A stretch of 64,000 nt of DNA from Narthecium ossifragum (GCA_963920575.1 OY986964.1:13629460-13693459); one strand, 5' to 3'; positions 20,691 through 32,720 are shown, counted from the first letter of the stretch. The notes: generated by a model not told the origin, from the letters alone. Made by a program: numbers and translations.

Positions 20691-22466
20691 GTTATCTCTA
20701 TGGCAAGAAGTTCTTAGTCTTCTCGGACCATAAGAATTTGAGGCACGTTTTCACCCAACGTGACCTCAACCTGAGGCAGCGACGCTGGATGGAGCTACTG
20801 GAGGACTACGACTTCGAGTTGCATTACCATCCTGGTAAGGCAAACGTCATAGCAGACGCGCTGAGCAGACAGGTGAGAGACACCAGAGCAGCAGTTGCAG
20901 GGTTGTCAGTGCGGCAGTGGCAGGCTCTAGAGACGGCGGGCCAGTTGGGGCTCGAGTTTGAGGATCGGGGATGGAGCAGCTTCCTCTACGCAGTGCAGAG
21001 TATGCCAGCAGTTCTTTCCAGAGTGTTAGAGGCACAGCACAGTGACCCAGACCTCGAGGAGTTATGCACAGCAGCGGGCACAGAGGGCGCAGACAGAGAC
21101 TGGACAGTATCGCCAGACGGAGGGCTACGGTTCCGAGGCAGAGTAGCGGTTCCAGCAGATCCAGTCTTCGAGACGACGTCCTACGAGAGTTCCACCACTC
21201 TCGCTTTGTAGTTCATCCCGGCGGCACCAAGTTGTACCAGGATCTTCGGCGACAGTTATGGTGGCACGGGATGAAGAGGGCAGTGACGAAGTTCGTATCG
21301 TGCTGCCTTTCCTGTCAGAAGGTCAAGGCAGAGCACCAGCGGACTCCGGGGTTACTTCAGCCGCTTCCACTAGCTGAGTGGAAGTGGGAGCACATCACGA
21401 TGGACTTCGTGACCGGGCTACCGAGATCTCCTAGGGGGAATGACGCAATTTGGGTCATCGTTGATAGATTGACCAAATCGGCGCACTTCCTGCCTATGCG
21501 GATGACAGACTCGACGGACAGGCTGGGCAGCTTGTACGTCAGAGAGGTGGTCAGACTACACGGAGTTCCAGTTTCTATCGTGTCAGACCGTGACCCCAGG
21601 TTCACCAGCACGTTCTGGCGCGACTTTCAGGAGGCAGTTGGCACACTCCTGACTTTCAGTACAGCCTTCCATCCGCAGACAGACGGACAGTCAGAGCGGA
21701 CTATCCAGATCCTGGAGGACATGCTGAGAGCATGTGTCCTTGACGCAGGAGGTAGCTGGGAGGAGCACGTTCCCTTGGTGGAGTTCGCCTACAACAACAG
21801 ATACCAGTCCAGTCTTGGAGTAGCACCTTTCGAGGCATTGTACGGTAGGCCGTGTCGTTCCCCAGTGTGCTGGACAGAGGTTGGAGAGGCTTCACTCACC
21901 GGTCCATACATCGTCAGGCAGTCGTCAGAGAGGTTAGTGCAGATCAGGAAGAGGCTTCTGACGGCTCAGAGCCGGCAGAAGAGTTATGCAGATCAGAGGT
22001 GACGACCGTTGGAGTTTGCAGTTGGCGACCGAGTGTTCTTGCAAGCGTCGCCGTACAGAGGTTCTGTCAGGTTTAGCAGAGGTGGCAAGTTGGCGCTGAG
22101 GTTCGTCGGGCCGTTTGAGATTTTAGAGAGGGTCGGCGAGGTAGCTTATCGCCTGGATCTTCCTCAGCACATGTCTGTTGTGCATCCAACTTTCCATGTG
22201 TCGATGCTGAGGAAGTATCACCCAGACCCGTCTCATGTCATCAGAGTGGATGACATTGAGCTTGAGGCAGACGTGAGCTTTGTTGAACAGCCGGTTCGGG
22301 TACTTGACCAGAGGGATCAGGTCTTGCGGGGCAAGACGATTCCCTTGGTTAAGATACTATGGAGGCACAGAGGCACCGAAGAGATCACTTGGGAGCGCGA
22401 GGCGCGCATGCGGCAGGAGTTTCCGCAATTATTCTCTTCTCGAGGTATTTCTTGTCCTGTCTTCTA
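20691..22466 (+). pseudogene. Chromovirus RNase H, integrase and chromodomain fragment
   Basis: From [21 protein letters not shown] this matches the RNase H of the complete element (54540 on) and continues through [17 protein letters not shown]. The integrase follows (zinc-binding HH...CLSCQK; catalytic MDFVTG, VSDRDPRF and QSERTIQ all present), then the chromodomain end (RVLDQRD...WRHRGTEEITWEREARM). A 1-base deletion near 21172 shifts the frame, and TGA at 22000-22002 replaces a CGA seen in the sister copy. The RNase H start is joined in frame to the OTU sequence upstream. The RT, protease and Gag of this copy are missing on this side. Confidence 0.85.
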
Positions 22467-22540
22467 GTGTACCTGTTTTGTTGTTCCGAGCCCTACCCTT
22501 ATCGAATCTCAGGACGAGATTTCCTTTAAGGGTAATAGGA

Positions 22541-24854
22541 TGTGAGGACCTGCCCCTCTATCCCTGTGACTCGTTGTAGACCCCAAGGACAATTTGGTAA
22601 ATTGCGCCTTGTTGGTTTGTTTCATACCCGCGTGTGCACACACTAGCCTTGTATGTGTTAGTGTTTGTTTAGAATGGCTAGGTGGACCCGGGATCGGAAG
22701 ATCCCAGCTCGGGCGCGCGAAAGCTTGTCCTTGGGCAGCTGATGACCCTTGAGCGATCGATCGCTCCTTGGAACGATCGATCGGACTCGTGAGCGAGTCG
22801 GTTGGTTTTGATCCGGGGCGAGAACGATCGAGTCGCTCTCCCCTGTCAGAGGGGGGGGGAGGACTTTCCCTCCCCTCCCCTCACTTTTTCCCCCTTCCCC
22901 CGGCTTTCCCCTTCCCCTTTCCCTCCTTTTCTTCCCCTCCTCTTCCTCCTTCTCTTCTCTTCTTCTTCCTTCTTTCTCTTCTTTCCCGCGGTGCTCTGTT
23001 TCTTCCCTTCTCCGCCGGCGAGCTTCATCATCTCCGTTCTCCCTCCTCCGACCGTCTTTTTTGGCGTTCTAAGGCTCGTTGGATTCGTAACAACGAGAGG
23101 AAGATCCCTGAAGTGGTTTGGAGGCTTGTTGGTGATCAAATCGCGGGGAATCAGCCGAGGAAAGCGCAGCTAGGTAGGGTTATACCTACTGATGTTGTTT
23201 CGGGTTGTTCTCTAGATCTAGCCGTTGGATCTTGTTGACCCTTTCTTTGTTAGATTCCTTATACCTATTAGAATTACTGTTATGAGTTTCATGTTATTTG
23301 GTTGAGATTTGAGTAGGTTTATTCCATGATTAAGCTCAGATTTCTGGTTTTCTGCTGTTCTTGAAGAACAGCCGGCTTGCGGCGAGTTTTCCGGCCGGCG
23401 TGTACATGATCTTGGCTTTTCATAAACATAATAGCTGTAGCTCTATTCGTTAGCTTTCCATTACATCTTTTTTCGTAATTTTCCAATTTTTCTACGATTT
23501 CTTATGAATTGTTTCCTGGAGGGCTGCGTTGCAGCGATTAATGGGTAAGTTAGTTTGATTAACGATTTTGATTAGCGTTTTCCTGTTAATCCAACCGTTG
23601 GATGATTATGAAATTTGGATATGTTGATCCTGGTATATACACCTACTGCTGGCTAAGTTGGATCTTGAATCCGACTTTGTTTGGACGTCGGATCTACAAG
23701 ATCAAATCGCCCCTAAGTAGAGGTTTTGTGTGTTTGAATATAATATTATATTTCGGAATATTATATTATATTATTTACTGTTCATCAGCGGTTTTCGGGG
23801 TTGCTTCCCGTCGCAGGAGTTCGCGGTTGACGGTCATGGTATCGTCGTAATGCCGGGACCCGCTGCGGATCGGCTGGTAGCGGTTGGTAGTACCGCTGCA
23901 GCGATCCAGTAGACTTATATGATGCATGACATACTGTTGCATGCTCTGTTTCTTATCTGTGTATGTCATAGAATGCATTTTTTATTTTTGCATTAGTTGC
24001 ATTGGTTAGGGTGTGGGTGATCCTTGGGTCGCCGTCCCGAGGCTGGAAGCTCGGAATTAGCCCTAGGACCGGGGTTGGGTGGTTTGGACCCGATTTGAAT
24101 TGTGATGTCCAGTCGATTCGATGATAGGCTTAGATGACTGGTACACTTGTTGCTTGATGATTGTAGAGGTCGTGTCGGCCTTTAGTCGGATGCTGAGGTG
24201 TAGCCGGTGCCCCACTGTGCGGACCCTGGGGTAGAGGAGTTGCCTACCTAGCGGCGCCTTTTTCTCGCCTGCAGTGCTGTTCCCTGCAGTTGTGTGTCAC
24301 CAGTGTTGTTCCTGCTACTGAGTGTTGCTCCTGGGCCTCAGGGACACGCGGTGGGGTTATGGGACCCCTGTATACACCCAGATCCTACTTGAGGGCGACA
24401 CTGTTGCGTTTCCCTCTTCCTTCTATGTGTCGTAGGGTAGATCCCTACTGAGCTTAGTGCTCACACCTATCCGGGCTGCGTTTTGCAGGTGCAGGCGTCA
24501 GTTCTTCCTCTGTGGCCCCTACCGGGCAGTTGGTTGGCGGTGCGGCAACGCCAGGCGGGCTTTGAGAGGTGGCGATATTTACTGTTTTACCCTTATGTTA
24601 GATAGTCTCCTACGGGAGTAATGTTGTATTCGAAACTACCCCCTTTCCGAGAATTTGTATATTAAACCTTTTTGAGTTTTAATCTGTGGTTCGAGGTTTT
24701 GCTAATTAATGTTGTTTTAATTGGGGGGTGCTTTTGGTGAATTGCTAGGGAGATCAATAGGTTAGAGGGAACCCTCGCCGTTCTTTTCCGCGTTTTGTTG
24801 GTTCCGGTTCGCGTCGCCCGGCCCGGTTGGGGTTTCGCGGGTCGGGGCGCGACA
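22541..24854 (+). mobile_element. Gypsy LTR shared between two partial internal regions
   Basis: 2314 bp, starting TGTGAGGACCTGCCCCTC and ending GGGTCGGGGCGCGACA. It is preceded by the 3' end of one internal region (integrase/chromodomain, purine-rich AAGGGTAATAGGA) and followed by the primer site and Gag start of another, so it acts as 3' LTR of one and 5' LTR of the next. It contains the GCTGTTCTTGAAGAACAGC palindrome (23354-23372). Confidence 0.88.
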
Positions 24855-25430
24855 GCTTGGTATCAGAGCATAGATTGTAGATCCCAGGGTTTAGGATTAG
24901 GATTCGGTTAAGATTGAGCGTGAAATGGGTTAGTTCTATGTCTAGAACATCCGTGCATGCTCCTTTTTTATGTGATATGCTTTTTTCGCTTTATGTTGTG
25001 TTGCTTTGTCTTGGGTTTCGAACGAGTGGACGCTCGTTTGTTGTTGGTGATTGCGCAGATGTCGGGAGCTCGAGGCCGACCTTCGGTTGATGGTCGGGGT
25101 GGGGCACGACTTGGTCGACCCGCCCGACCAGACAGGGTAGCACCTGTCAGGGAGGTCAGAGCTAGACGGACTGAGCCATCACCAGCGACGGCTTCGGTCG
25201 CACGGGAGGAGACCCTTCTCGCCGAGGAGGGGGTTCTCGCTCCGGTCGACGCGCGGACCGCTGTGGTAGTCTTGCTGGAGTGTCAGCAGTATGCCACCCG
25301 GTTCACGCACTTGGTCCGTTTCGCGGGGGCAGTGGCAGCAGATCCAGTGGCCAGTGCATGTCAGTTTGAGCAGAGGCTTCGATCAGAGATCTGACGACGG
25401 ACCAGTTCGTCAACCACCTCGCGAGGATGG
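24855..25430 (+). pseudogene. Primer-binding site and truncated Gag of a chromovirus
   Basis: TGGTATCAGAGC (24858-24869), complementary to the 3' end of initiator tRNA-Met, follows the LTR. The Gag start reads MSGARGRPSVDGRGG...VLAPVD, then jumps to CQQYATRFTHLVRF, which in the complete element lies about 300 bases further on, so the Gag core is deleted. Similarity ends at about 25430 in purine-rich sequence. No protease or RT follows. Confidence 0.8.
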
Positions 25431-26028
25431 TAGCTGGTGGACGGGAAGAAAAGGAGAGGGAAGGAGAAGAAATAATAGGGGGAAGAGAGTTGGGGAAGAG
25501 AAAATAGAGGGGTCACTTTTAAGGTGGATTTTTAAATGAATCTTGCCAACTTTAAAACACACAATAAACCGATTTACAAAGGATTAGTAGTGTAGTTTAA
25601 TAACCATATATATCATTAACAAACATCACATGTTTGACTTAAAGTACAACATGCACTGAAGTAAAATCCATGAATTTGTCTCCGTAGTGGAAAAAGCTAT
25701 ATAACTTATGCAAGACCATATATAAACATGCAAGACCATACTTATCCAGATCATACTACACAATACACAAGTTTTCCTTAACACACTTACCCGATTATGC
25801 TAGATTCTTTATGTGATCTAGTATAATCATCTGCACGGAATACAAATCAAAAATAAATGCTTGCACAAAGCTATAACTTACACAACCATCAGCACAACAA
25901 TGCAATGCAAATCTTCTTATATGTGGTTTTCATGAGAGAAGTCCATATAATATATATATATATATCATTTCACTTATACAACCATTAACACAAAATCTAG
26001 TAACCGTAGACATACATGTTATCACTTA
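25431..26028. other. AT-rich spacer downstream of PMD gene 2
   Basis: A purine-rich start (GGAAGAAAAGGAGAGG), then AT-rich sequence with a short TA microsatellite at about 25948-25966. No coding sequence was seen. It would hold the 3' UTR and poly(A) signal of PMD gene 2. Confidence 0.5.
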
Positions 26029-28018
26029 TCAAAGGCCATGCCCCATGTCAGGCTCGCCACGCACTATGCGTTGTGCTCGCCTCCACCTTTTTTTCTGCTC
26101 CTCCCCATCCAAGGTCTCCAAATGCTCAACGGTGTCATTGATGAGCTGTGCAAGTCGATCATACTGTAATTTGACAAAAATGCAACGAATTAGACAAGTT
26201 GTATAATGAAATAAAGATGAAAATTTAAATAAGGTATTCTTACCTTGGCATTAACGTAATCGTTTCCTCGTTTAGCTACCGGCGCCTCATGCTCTGGATT
26301 CTCCACCCTCTCGTGAGATATGCTTCGGAACCATTCCATGTAACCCGGCATGCACTCATAACCAGCGGGGCTGGTAGAAGCGCCTGTCCAGCGCTCAATC
26401 ACACTCATGTCCATCCAGTTAAACAAACAATCTCTCTTGAAATCGAACACTCTCGCGTAGCGTTGAATTGTTCCCTTGGATCTCATGTTAGAATGGGACG
26501 GCCTCAATAGATATTGAGGAATGCTCTGTCGGATGCCAAACTGGCGAAGCACCCTATCCGGATGATAAGGCTCCACGTACTCTCCGCAGGTAATGGTGCC
26601 AAAGTAGAAGCTAATTTCTTCGCGAGGGAAATCCGCTCCTCCTCGTTGAGCATGATACAGATCCCATGTCACCTACAGAAAAAACCACAATCAGACAACA
26701 TTCACTCAATCAACATTACATGCTGATCACAAATACTAGTAAATAAAGTACAACGTTACCTCATGTGGAGTCATGCGATCCAGACGTTGGCGCCATGTCC
26801 GAACAATATTCTCCCCGCCTGTATACTCTCTCCTTATACTCCATTGGTAAACAGTGGGCATGTCAATTGTGTAATCTATGAATGGTTGCGGAGCCACGAC
26901 TTGGTGAAGGTGATCATGTATCCAACTCTACATTGGTAGGATAAATATGGGTTAAGTCAAACAATAATTGGTATCATAATATAAATAAAATTATGTTATT
27001 TTAAAACTACGTACCACCAACAAAGTTAGGTATCCGCCAACAGCACATGATCCCCACCGACTAGCAGACCCGAACATCCGATAGAGGTATGTGAGGGCCC
27101 CAGCATCCCATGCATACTCACGCACGGTAGTAAGGTCCGTGAGAGAAGCGAGATAGGACAAGTGCACCCAACCCTCTGACTTGTTGCAAAACAAGGTGCA
27201 ACCCAACATATACAACATATACGCCTTCACTGAGCACTCTAAACCGATGGCATCCACTGTACATTCATCCCTTAACCATTTTAAATTAAGGGTGAACCCT
27301 CGGCCCAAACCTCTCTCAGTCATCTCTCTATGGGCCACTGCTTGACTAACCCCAAGATTATCTACCATAAGCTGTTTATATCCAAACGCATTCAGCTCAC
27401 AGTGATCCAGTAGCCTACCAGCGATAGGGATGGCCAAAATGGCACCGACGTCTGCCAAGGTGATCGTCATCTCACCACATGGGAAGTGAAACGTATTTGT
27501 TTCTGGGTGCCACCTCTCAATAAATGCAGACACCATGGCACTACTAATGCAGGTATGCGTACATTCGATGAGGCCTCTCAGTCCAGTCATATCCACAAGC
27601 TGATTAAACTGGCTATTCATTGTCCTGTCCCAATTGAGTGTGTTGGATCCATGGGCATATATCTTGAGAGGCTTCCTTTCTTGCAAGAATCAAAAACGAA
27701 GAAAATTAACATCTCCATGGGTTCAGTCAGATAGCCATATCTGACTATACCAACTAACCAAACTATTTTTACCTCACCCTGCCATATACGGTACGCGACG
27801 TGACTCCTAAACTCTATTAACACCGACTTATCCACAGGCCCGCCGGGGAACGGGCCTTCATCCTCTGTTGCGGGGAACGGGCCTTCATCCTCTGCTGCGG
27901 CGCTGGTGATAGGAGGGATACCACTGCAAGAGGGACCCTCATCCTCTGTCTCCTGGTCTTTAAAAACAACACTTTCCGTCCTTTGTCTCCTTCCCATGTT
28001 GTGTGTGATAGGAGGCAT
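26029..28018 (-). CDS. Plant mobile domain (PMD) protein gene 2, five exons, apparently intact
   Basis: Five minus-strand exons join in phase: 28018-27778, 27679-27015, 26927-26760, 26672-26244 and 26163-26029, giving 546 codons with the stop (545 residues). All introns have GT and AG ends (CAGG/GTGAGG, GTG/GTACGT, GAG/GTAACG, AAG/GTAAGA). The N-terminus has acidic repeats (EDEGPFP twice). The PMD core includes FIERWHPETNTFHFPCGEMTIT with LADVGAILAIPI, and RVLRQFGIRQSIPQYL near the end; the C-terminus is a charged helix (EHLETLDGEEQKKRWRR). PMD proteins of the MAIN/MAIL1 class act in the nucleus in gene expression and silencing, and related domains occur in transposons. It sits in the large MULE on the same strand as the mudrA pseudogene. 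Start codon choice is tentative: a second ATG lies 7 codons in. Confidence 0.8.
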
Positions 28019-28057
28019 TTGGCTGCGACAAACAAACAGAAAAAAGAAACGGGATCA

Positions 28058-28132
28058 ATATACCGATGGAAAAACAACAGCAACGGTATCAAACTACCGA
28101 TGGAAAAACAACATAAACGGTATCAAACTACC
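28058..28132. repeat. Minisatellite, left part (split by solo LTR)
   Basis: Units of about 34 bases, built on CTACCGATGGAAAAACAACA followed by AACGGTATCAAA. The array continues at 30567-30760 after the solo LTR. It lies just upstream of the PMD gene 2 start. Confidence 0.85.
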
Positions 28133-30566
28133 TGTGAGGACCCGTCCCTCTACTCCTGGGTCGACCGGCTGGGTCGGGCCCGTGGCTCGTTGGTTTGCTT
28201 CATGTCGAGCGCGCGATCCGGTGGATCGTATTGTTTCTTGGACCACAAGGGAAATTTGGTAAATTGCGCCTTGTTGGTTTGTTTCACACCCGCGTGTGCA
28301 CACACTGACCTTGTATGTGTTAGTGCTTGTTTAGAATGGTTAGGCGAACCCGAGATCGGAAGATCTGAGCTTGGGCTTGTGTTTAGCCCAAGTTTGCCTT
28401 TCTGGGCGAAGGAGATCGATCTGGATTGCTAATGAGATCGATCTGGCCTTGCTAGCCAGATCGATCTGACATGCTTTGGAGATCGATCGCTTAGTGCAGA
28501 AGGTCTTTGGGTTGTTTGCGGCTCGAGAGCGATCGATCGCTCCTTGGAGAGATCGATCGGACTCGTGGCCAATCAGTCGGTGGCTTTTTTCTCTTCCGCG
28601 ATGACGGCAGCCGGCCGTCGCTCTCTCTTGTCAGAAGGGGAGGACTTTTGCTCCCCTCCTTCCCCTTTCCTCTGGCTTTCTCGGCTTTCCCCGGGCTTTC
28701 CTTCCCCTTCTTCCCTTCTCTTCTCTTCTCTTCTTCTTCCTTCTTTCTCTTCTTTCCCGCGGTGCTCTGTTTCTTCTCTTCTTCCGCCGGCGAGCTTCTT
28801 CTCCTCTGTTCTCCCTCCTCCGGCCACCGTTTTTGGCGTTCCAAAGCTTGTTGGATTCGTGACGACGAGAGGAAGGTTGTTGAGGTGGTTTGGAGCCTCG
28901 TTGGTGACTGGTTTGCGAGGGATCAACCGAGGAATGCGCTGTTGGGTAGGTTCTTCTACCTACATGTGTTCTTTAATGGGTTTCTCGTGATCTAGCCGTT
29001 GGATCTTGTTGATATTTGTCTTGTTGTATTCCTTATGCCTATTAGAATTACTGATATGAGTTTCATGATATTTGGTTGAGATTTGAGTAGGTTTTATGCA
29101 TGATTAAGCTCGGTTTCTCTGTTTTCTGCTGTTCTTGAAGAACAGCCGGCGTTCGGCGTGTTTTTCGGCCGGCACGTGTATGATCTTGGCTTTTGATAAA
29201 CATAAGAGTTGTAGATCTATTCGTTAGCTTTCCATTCCATTTTATGTCGTATTTTTTCGATTTTTATACGATTTGTTATGAATTGTTTGCTGGAGGGCTG
29301 CGTTGCAGTAATTAATAGGTAAGTTAGTTTGATTAGCGATTTTGATTAGTGTTTTCCCGTTAATCCAACCGTTGGATGATTATGAATTATGGATATGTTG
29401 ATCCTGGTATGTAGATCTACTGATGGATAAGTTGGATCTCAAATCCGACGTCGTTTGGACGTCAGATCGACGGAGTCAAATAGCTGCTAGTAGAGAACTT
29501 TTGGGTGTTTTGAATATAATATTATATTTCAGAATATAATATTATATTATTTACTGTTCATCATCGTTTTTGGGGTTGCTTCCCATTGCAGGAGTTCGTG
29601 GTTGACGGTCGTGGTACCGTCGTAATGCCGGAACCTGCTGCGGATCGGCTGGCAGCGGTTGGTAGTACCGCTGCAGCGACCCAGTTGACTTATATGATGC
29701 TTGACATACTGTTGCATGCTTTGCTTCTTATCTGTGTATGTCATAGCATGCATTGTTGATTTGTGCATTAGTTGCATTGGTTAGGGCGTGGGTGATCTTT
29801 GGGTCGCTGTCCCGAGGCTAGAAGCTCGGACTTAGCCCTAGGACCGGGGTTGGGCTGTTTGGACCCGGTTTGAATTGTGGTGTCCAGTCGATTCGATGAT
29901 AGGCTTAGATGACTGGTACACTTGTGGCTTGATGATTGTAGAGGTTGTGTCGGCCTTGAGTCAGATGCTGAGATGCAGCCGGTGTCCCACTGTGCTGACC
30001 TTTGGTGTCGTCAGTGTTGTTCCTGTTACTGAGTGTCGTCCCTGGGCCTCAGGGACACGTAGTGGGGTTATGGGACCCCTGTATACACCCAGGTCCTACT
30101 TAAGGGCGACACTGTTGCGTTTCCCTCTTCCTGTTACTGAGTGTCGTAGTGTAGATCCCTACTGAGCTTAGTGCTCACATCTACCCGGGGTGCGTTTTGC
30201 AGGTGCAGGCGTCAGTTCTTCCTCTGTGGCCCCTACCGGGCAATTGGTCGGCGGTGCGGCGGCGCCTGGTGGACTTTGAGAGGTGGCGATATTTACTGCT
30301 TTTACCCTTTTACTAGTTAGTCTCCTACGGGAGTAATGTTGTATTCGAATCTTCCCCTCTCCGAGGATATGTATATTAACACTTGAGTTTTAAATCTGTG
30401 GTTCGAGGTTTGCCAATCAATGTTGTTTTAATTGAGGGTATTTTGGTGAAATGTTAGGGAGACCAATAGGTTAGAGGGAACCCTCGACAGCTTTGTTTTG
30501 CGCGTTTTGTAGATTCCGGTTCGCGTCGCCCGGCCCGGTTGGGTATTCGCGGGTCGGGGCGCGACA
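28133..30566 (+). mobile_element. Solo LTR of the chromovirus family in the minisatellite
   Basis: 2434 bp, TGTGAGGACCCG to GGGGCGCGACA, flanked by CTACC on both sides (28128-28132 and 30567-30571). No internal sequence is attached. GATCGATC clusters lie at 28402-28560, a CT-rich tract follows, and the GCTGTTCTTGAAGAACAGC palindrome is at 29128-29146. Apparent open frames of 100-160 codons here recur in every LTR copy and are not genes. Confidence 0.93.
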
Positions 30567-30760
30567 CTACCGATGGAAAAACGGTATAAAACTACCGATG
30601 GGAAAACAACATAAACGGTATCAAACTACCGATGGGAAAATAAAATCAACGGTATCAAACTACCAATGGAAAAACTATAAAAAACGGTATCAAACTACCA
30701 ATGGGTAAACAACATAAACGGTATCAAACTACCGATGGGAAAACAACCCATGTAAAACTA
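30567..30760. repeat. Minisatellite, right part
   Basis: Five to six further units of CTACCGATGGGAAAACAACA / AACGGTATCAAA, degenerating after 30760. Separate shorter echoes (ACTACCGATTCAAATGGAAA, AACCAACCGGGATAAGACT) continue to about 31030. Confidence 0.85.
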
Positions 30761-31926
30761 CAACGTTCACATGCCATTTGATGAAACCTACAAGAAAACG
30801 GTATAAAAACACCGAAACACGTGAACTTGGATCGGAAGTAAACACCTGAACTTAAAAGCAAACCAACCGGGATTAGACTACCGATTCGAATGGAAAAAAT
30901 TGGATCGGAAGTAAACTCCCGGATTTAAACCAATCCAACCGGGATAAGACTACCGATTCAAATGGAAAAAATTGGATCGAAAGTAAACACCGGATTTAAA
31001 CCAAACCAACCGGGATAAGACTACCGCGTCGGAGGAGCATAACGGGGGTTGACGATTTGCTCAAAAATGACTAAATCCATGCAATGTAGGTCATAAAACC
31101 ACTTGTAGGTCGTAAAACGGACAACACAAGGTGGGTTTGAGTGGATTTATAAGAAAAACCTGTTTTCTCAGACCGGAAAATGCTCGGAGTGGCAAAAGCC
31201 ACTGGTCGGGAGCGCAACGGGAAGGTCGCCAGGCTGCGGTTGCCGCTTGCAAACCTACACCCGAGGAGAGAAGCCGGTGGAGAGAAGCCGTGGCCTTTGG
31301 CTATTTTAGGCTTGGGTAGTTTGGGTAGGATTGGTTCTCTTATGTGGTGTGGACAGTAAGTAGTGGAAATTTTGGATTGGCTGTAGTGTCATGAGTAAAG
31401 TGTGGTGTGAGTAGATGTTTGTGTGGTGTCGATAGACGCCCCCATGTAAGAGTATTGTAGTAATTTACACTTTACCCCTGGCCAAGGATACCCAGCTGAA
31501 TTCCCAATAATTTAATCCAAAATTAAAACAAAATTCGCAATTAAAATCAATATTTAAATTCGCACCAAATGTTGAACTTTGGATAAATATTAAATTAAAC
31601 GTCAAATATGAAGGTTTGGAATTTAAACATGAATGGACAGGTTAATAGGAGACCTGATCCATTCATTCATATGTGACCTCCTTACTCCACCCGAGATAAA
31701 AGATCTACACACATCCCTAAAGTGTGCATAATTCAAAATCGAATATAAAGTCTAATTTTGAGTAAAATAGACAATATGAGGAGATCAAATCTCAACTCTA
31801 AATATCTTCTCAAACCAACTTAAACAAATGTGTGCACGTGCACACCTAAAGCATCCATACGCTCAAACTTTTCTCTCAGTGGTATAAAATGCGACGTGGC
31901 ATCATATAATTGGATTGGGGTTTAGC
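30761..31926. other. Non-coding stretch upstream of PMD gene 2
   Basis: 30830-31030 has about three diverged 60-80 base repeats around GGATCGGAAGTAAACACC and ACCGGGATAAGACTACCG. 31030-31320 is GC-richer, with a short frame and no recognised domain. 31450-31920 is AT-rich. No gene was recognised. Confidence 0.4.
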
Positions 31927-32612
31927 TTAAGATAAAAGTTCCAAGGGAACAACATAACATGCCATTAAAGCCTCCCAACCATGGATTTTCATACCGGGCA
32001 GCACAGGACTGGTAGCTTCTCGGCATAAAAAAACCCATGTATCGGTATTAGGGGGTGTCAGAGCTTTGCTGAGCGATACATAGTGTATCACCCAGTACAG
32101 ACCTGATACATACCGAATCGAAGGAGGAGCCCGAAGCAGAGGAGGAGGTGGAGCCGGATGGGAGGGAAGAGGAGATGAAAGAGAGGGGAGGAGAGAAACA
32201 GAGGAAGAGGGAGGAGGGGAAGAAAGCGAGGGGAGGAGAGAGCAAGAGAGAAGGAGGAGCCCGGAGCCGGAGGGGAGGAAGGAGGAGAAGAAAGAGAGGA
32301 GAGGAGAGAAGCAGAGGAAGAGGGGAGGAGGGGAAGAAAGAAGAGGGAGGATAGAGTGGGGGGGAAGGAGGAGCCGGAGTAGAAGGGTAGCCGGAGCCGG
32401 AGGGGAGGGAGGAGGAGAAGAAAGAGAGGGGAGGAGAGAAACATAGGAAAAGGGGAGCCAGAGGCGAAGGGGAGGAGGAGCCGGAGCCGGAGGGGAGGAG
32501 GAGGAGCCGGAGCCGGAGCGGAGGGGACCTGGAGGCGGAGGGGAGGAGGAGGAGCTGCGTGTGGGAGAAAAAGTGGAAAAGAGGGCCACGTGTGGGAGAG
32601 AAAAAAGAAGGG

Positions 32613-32644
<32 letters not shown>

Positions 32645-32720
32645 GAGAGTAGTGGGAGAAAAAGCAAAAGAAAAGGATGAGAGAGAGAAGAGGTGACCGG
32701 TGAATTGGCGGGTAGCATGG
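31927..32720. repeat. GA/GGAG-rich low-complexity tract
   Basis: Dominated by GGAGGAG, GAGCCGGAG and a GAGAGA microsatellite (about 32612-32640). The long minus-strand open frames (Ser/Pro/Leu-rich) are composition artefacts. At its left edge (about 31980-32110) is a different short sequence with CGATACATAGTGTATCACCC that looks like part of a dispersed repeat. Confidence 0.7.

Noticed and set aside
22768..23238. Open frame of 156 codons and similar ones at 28507-28995, 35174-35548, 49313-49807 and 56675-57228
   Set aside because: They all lie at the same place in LTR copies, begin in CT-rich low complexity and are shared only because the LTRs are copies. No domain or start context supports a protein.
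28058..30760. Regular short repeats resembling a CRISPR array
   Set aside because: The units are contiguous, with no unique spacers, and vary in length. The context is plant transposons. It is a minisatellite split by a solo LTR.
31927..32718. 263-codon minus-strand open frame
   Set aside because: Ser/Pro/Leu-rich translation of a GGAG/GAGA low-complexity tract; stop-poor by composition in several frames.
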